Shown here in pieces: positions 59,641 through 64,000 of a stretch of DNA of 64,000 nt. Where the stretch lies: the NCBI RefSeq assembly GCF_027474825.1, contig NZ_CP107030.1, positions 3,531,001 to 3,595,000 of the forward strand, read 5' to 3'. Numbering within the stretch: the stretch's first letter is position 1; the number at the start of each line of letters is the position of its first letter. The DNA is from Maribacter halichondriae. GTDB lineage: Bacteria > Bacteroidota > Bacteroidia > Flavobacteriales > Flavobacteriaceae. Position numbers and translations under genes: made by a program. The notes beneath the pieces are model-generated. The model searched no databases. It was not told where the DNA came from and was given only the letters and a program-made list of their open reading frames with translations.

Positions 59641-60198
59641 TTATTTACCTTTTGTTTTTGGCGCAATGAACATGGTCATTCGCTTTCCTTCCAATCGCGG
59701 CATCTGTTCCACTTTTCCCCATTCTTCTAACTCTGATGCCAAACGCAATAACAATATTTCACCTTGGTCCTTATAAACTATTGACCTTCCCTTGAAGAAT
59801 ACGTATGCTTTTAATTTTGCTCCGTCCTTCAAAAATTTTTCGGCATGTTTCTTTTTAAATTCATAATCGTGGTCATCGGTATTCGGGCCGAACCGAATTT
59901 CCTTAACGACTACTTTCGAGGCTTTCGCCTTCATGGCCTTTTCACGTTTCTTTTGTTCGTAAAGAAACTTTTTATACTCCATTATCTTACAAACCGGTGG
60001 TGCTGCGTTCGGCGAAATTTCGACCAAATCTAACCCCATCTCATCCGAAAGGTCTAAAGCTTTTCTAATCGGGTATATGCCCACTTCGATATTGTCACCA
60101 ACCAGCCTAACTTCAGGTGCAAGAATTTTTTCATTGATTTTATGGGGATTTTTATTCTCCCTCCTAGGTTGGGGCCTAAATCTTTTACGTATTGCTAT
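59641..60198 (-). CDS. infC: Translation initiation factor IF-3, probable ATA start
   Basis: Starting at ATA (60196-60198 complement) gives 185 residues beginning [20 protein letters not shown], the expected N-domain. The nearest GTG (60084) would remove the conserved N-terminus ([20 protein letters not shown]). An in-frame TAA lies two codons upstream of ATA, so no ATG/GTG/TTG start exists for full-length protein. E. coli infC also uses a rare start (AUU) as a self-repression device. N- and C-domain motifs are complete. Confidence 0.88.
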   Translation of the reverse strand: MAIRKRFRPQPRRENKNPHKINEKILAPEVRLVGDNIEVGIYPIRKALDLSDEMGLDLVEISPNAAPPVCKIMEYKKFLYEQKKREKAMKAKASKVVVKEIRFGPNTDDHDYEFKKKHAEKFLKDGAKLKAYVFFKGRSIVYKDQGEILLLRLASELEEWGKVEQMPRLEGKRMTMFIAPKTKGK

Positions 60199-60221
60199 GA
60201 CTTATATTTTTTAGTTAAACG

Positions 60222-62168
60222 TTAATTTAAAAACGACTTTAAGGTACTATTTATTTCTTTAGTTACCAAGTCAACAAAAGCATCTACGGTAATGGAGCCT
60301 AAATCGTCGCCTCCATGTTTACGGACCGAAATGGTATTCGCTTCCTCTTCGTTTTCCCCAACGATCAGCATAAATGGAATTTTGTTCATTTCTGCCTCTC
60401 GAATTTTCTTGCCGACAGTTTCATTCCTGTCATCAATGAGGGCGCGAATTTCGTTATTTTCTAAGGATTTTAAAACTTTTTCAGCATATTTTTCATGTTT
60501 CTCGCTTACAGGCAATACAATGGCTTGATCCGGAATCAGCCATAGCGGGAAATTACCTCCCGTATGTTCTAGTAAAAGTGCAATAAAACGTTCCATGCTT
60601 CCGAACGGCGCTCGGTGGATCATTATTGGCCTATGCAGTTCATTATCACTACCTTTATAAGTAAGGTCGAAGCGTTCGGGCAAGGTATAGTCTACCTGTA
60701 TGGTACCTAATTGCCATTGTCTTCCCAAGGCATCTTTGACCATAAAGTCCAGTTTTGGTCCGTAGAAAGCGGCTTCTCCTTCTTCGATAACATAATCCAG
60801 TCCTTTTTCCTTGGCTGCATTGATAATGGCATTTTCGGCCTTTTCCCAGTTTTCGACCGTACCAATATATTTTTCTGGAGTTTTTGGGTCTCGAACGGAC
60901 ACCTGGGCCGTAAAATTTTCAAAACCTAAAGATCCCAATACATATAAAGATAAGTCAATGACATTTTTGAATTCTTGGTCGACTTGATCGGGAGTACAAA
61001 AGATATGTGCATCATCTTGGGTGAACCCACGTACGCGGGTCAACCCATGGAGTTCGCCGCTCTGTTCGTAGCGATATACCGTGCCGAATTCTGCATATCT
61101 TTTTGGAAGATCACGATAGCTGAAAGGTTTGTGATTAAATATCTCACAGTGATGCGGACAGTTCATCGGCTTCAACAAAAACTCTTCATCGTCTTTAGGT
61201 GTATGGATAGGTTGGAAACTGTCGGCACCATATTTTTCATAGTGCCCCGAGGTCACATACAATTCTTTTTGCCCGATGTGCGGAGTTACCACCATTTCAT
61301 ATCCGGCTTTCTTCTGTGCCTTTTTAAGAAAGTTCTCCAAACGTTCGCGAAGTGCCGCACCTTTAGGAAGCCAGAGCGGAAGACCTTGGCCGACCTTTTG
61401 CGAGAAAGTGAATAATTCCAATTCTTTGCCCAGCTTTCGGTGATCTCGTTTTTTAGCCTCTTCGAGCAGTTCTAGATATTCGGTCAGATCTTTTTGTTTC
61501 GGAAATGAAATTCCATAGACCCTGGTTAGTTGTGGATTTTTTTCATCACCTCGCCAATAAGCCCCGGCTACACTTAAAATCTTGATGGTTTTGACGATTC
61601 CTGTGTTTGGTATGTGCCCACCACGGCACAGGTCTGTAAACGTATCGTGATCGCAAAAGGTGATAGTTCCATCCTCAAGGTTTTCAATAAGTTCTACCTT
61701 GAATTCATTGCCCTGCTTTTTATATAAGGATAAAGCATCTTCCTTTGTGACAGCCCTCATTTTAAAATCGTGCTTGCCGCGTGCGATTTCCAAGGCCCTT
61801 TGTTCGATTTTCTGAAAATCCTTGTCCGAAACCGTATGCTCACCGAAATCCACGTCATAATAGAATCCGTTTTCGATGGCAGGCCCGATGGTCAATTTCG
61901 CTCCGGGGTACAACTCTTCCAAAGCCTGTGCAACAATATGGGAAGTAGAATGCCAAAATGCTTTCTTTCCTTCTTTGTCGTTCCATGTATAAAGTACCAG
62001 TGAACCATCCTCCTCCAGTGGTGTCACTGTTTCGACTGTGTTACCATTGAATTGGGCCGATATAACGTTTCTGGCCAAACCCTCACTGATGCTCTTAGCC
62101 ACATCTATTGGAGTACTTCCCTTGGCAAACTCTTTTACGGTGCCGTCTGGTAACGTAATTTTTATCAT
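60222..62168 (-). CDS. thrS: Threonyl-tRNA synthetase
   Basis: 648 residues, full length, with TGS domain (MIKITLPDGTVKEFAKGSTP), editing domain with HSTSHIVAQAL, and class II catalytic core (PMNCPHHCEIF; RVRGFTQDDAHIFC; MIHRAPFGSMERF) plus anticodon-binding domain. Charges tRNA-Thr and removes Ser-tRNA. Heads the operon with infC 23 bp downstream. Confidence 0.96.
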   Translation of the reverse strand: MIKITLPDGTVKEFAKGSTPIDVAKSISEGLARNVISAQFNGNTVETVTPLEEDGSLVLYTWNDKEGKKAFWHSTSHIVAQALEELYPGAKLTIGPAIENGFYYDVDFGEHTVSDKDFQKIEQRALEIARGKHDFKMRAVTKEDALSLYKKQGNEFKVELIENLEDGTITFCDHDTFTDLCRGGHIPNTGIVKTIKILSVAGAYWRGDEKNPQLTRVYGISFPKQKDLTEYLELLEEAKKRDHRKLGKELELFTFSQKVGQGLPLWLPKGAALRERLENFLKKAQKKAGYEMVVTPHIGQKELYVTSGHYEKYGADSFQPIHTPKDDEEFLLKPMNCPHHCEIFNHKPFSYRDLPKRYAEFGTVYRYEQSGELHGLTRVRGFTQDDAHIFCTPDQVDQEFKNVIDLSLYVLGSLGFENFTAQVSVRDPKTPEKYIGTVENWEKAENAIINAAKEKGLDYVIEEGEAAFYGPKLDFMVKDALGRQWQLGTIQVDYTLPERFDLTYKGSDNELHRPIMIHRAPFGSMERFIALLLEHTGGNFPLWLIPDQAIVLPVSEKHEKYAEKVLKSLENNEIRALIDDRNETVGKKIREAEMNKIPFMLIVGENEEEANTISVRKHGGDDLGSITVDAFVDLVTKEINSTLKSFLN

Positions 62169-62194
62169 GCATTAAATTTCTAGCAATAAGTCTG

Positions 62195-62225
62195 CAAAGA
62201 TACTATCTATCATTTACGCTTACAA
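62195..62225 (-). promoter_or_regulatory. Promoter of the thrS-infC-rpmI-rplT operon
   Basis: On the minus strand TTG (62223-62225), a 20-bp gap and TATCTTTG (62195-62202) match the Bacteroidota consensus exactly, about 27 bp before thrS. Confidence 0.75.
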
Positions 62226-62765
62226 TATATAGGGTATATGATTTTGGGGGTTCCCCATTTTTACGAAATGTCTAGGGCTACCTGCCTGCCGGTCCACTGT
62301 ATCTCTAGGTAAACATGGGTATGACGCTCCCTTGTCACTATGAACGAAGTCGAGGGGGCTAACACTTGATCATTTTCCGCTAAAAAAGTTTGTGGGTATG
62401 CATGGAAAACATTAAATTTAATACCCTTTTTACGATTGAAGATTGAGTTAAAAATCTAATGATTAGAGGGTTAAAGAAATGGCTTGAAAAAAAGTTTAAA
62501 AAAGATTGAAATAAACTTTTTAATTAAAAAAACCATCTTATATTTGCACCCGCTTTGGGCGTATAGGATTTGATGTTGTTGGAGGAAAAGCGTTATTAAG
62601 GGGGCTTACGGGCTTTCTTTTTTTTGGATAGTTCATTGACATACTGTGAAGACAAACGACCCCCGCCCAAGGGCGGGGGAAGGAACCATATTGAGATTTA
62701 ATAGGATTGAGATACGGGGCCGGGAGATTGTTTTTCGTCGGGCGCGTAAGATTATTTACAGATTA
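62226..62765 (+). promoter_or_regulatory. rRNA operon upstream region and leader
   Basis: No gene. TATATTTG at 62539-62546 fits the -7 element of an rRNA promoter; a TTG at the normal distance is absent (nearest at 62506-62508). A GC hairpin CCCCCGCCC / GGGCGGGGG lies at 62660-62679 in the leader. Confidence 0.5.

Positions 62766-64000
<1,235 letters not shown>

Overview
The window comes from a marine-type member of the Flavobacteriaceae (Bacteroidota). The evidence is a TAnnTTTG-type -7 promoter element upstream of many genes, absence of Shine-Dalgarno leaders, a T9SS/gliding-motility C-terminal sorting domain, a split transketolase, a merR-crtI-crtB-crtZ carotenoid operon and a flavobacterial 16S rRNA gene at the right edge. 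Genus cannot be fixed from sequence alone.

Layout. 1-5 kb: tail of a DUF5916 protein, a trypsin-like protease with a zinc ribbon beside a protein of unknown fold, and a broken carboxypeptidase-regulatory-domain protein. 5-11 kb: three tandem M23-like lipoproteins, a lipocalin-like lipoprotein, two paralogous membrane AraC regulators and rluF. 11-15 kb: small accessory genes (VOC, two SRPBCC, a beta-lactamase-fold lipoprotein) mixed with repeats. 15-21 kb: periplasmic PPIases, MoxR ATPase, aconitase and a thioredoxin-fold protein without its cysteines. 21-25 kb: carotenoid operon with a CarH-like regulator, then tRNA-Leu. 25-30 kb: a collagen-like protein translationally coupled to a T9SS-sorted protein. 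30-33 kb: an IS21-family element that truncated a fic gene. 33-38 kb: a GlxA-type regulator divergent from a run of small stress/detoxification-type genes. 38-43 kb: PAP2 phosphatase and singleton hypothetical genes separated by palindromic intergenic elements. 43-45 kb: a tyrosine integrase next to tRNA-Lys. 45-62 kb: mostly core genes (aroK, PRTase, hslR-like, FKBP lipoprotein, transketolase halves, tgt, lptF/G, accA, dnaB, HAD, yjbQ, and thrS-infC-rpmI-rplT). 62.2-64 kb: rRNA leader and the first 1.2 kb of 16S rRNA.

A striking feature is that about a dozen genes, including the housekeeping genes acn, accA and aroK, are broken by single-base indels, many of them in short homopolymers. The most economical reading is uncorrected consensus errors rather than real pseudogenes, so these are annotated as full-length CDS spans with the frameshift positions given.

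The most interesting biology is: the putative B12/light-responsive carotenoid operon; the protease and partner pair; the tandem M23-like lipoproteins lacking one canonical zinc ligand; the collagen-like/T9SS pair; the paired 13-bp palindromes with an exact 42-bp period next to the IS; and the palindromic elements that separate orphan genes. I did not find a CRISPR array or an obvious complete defence island.
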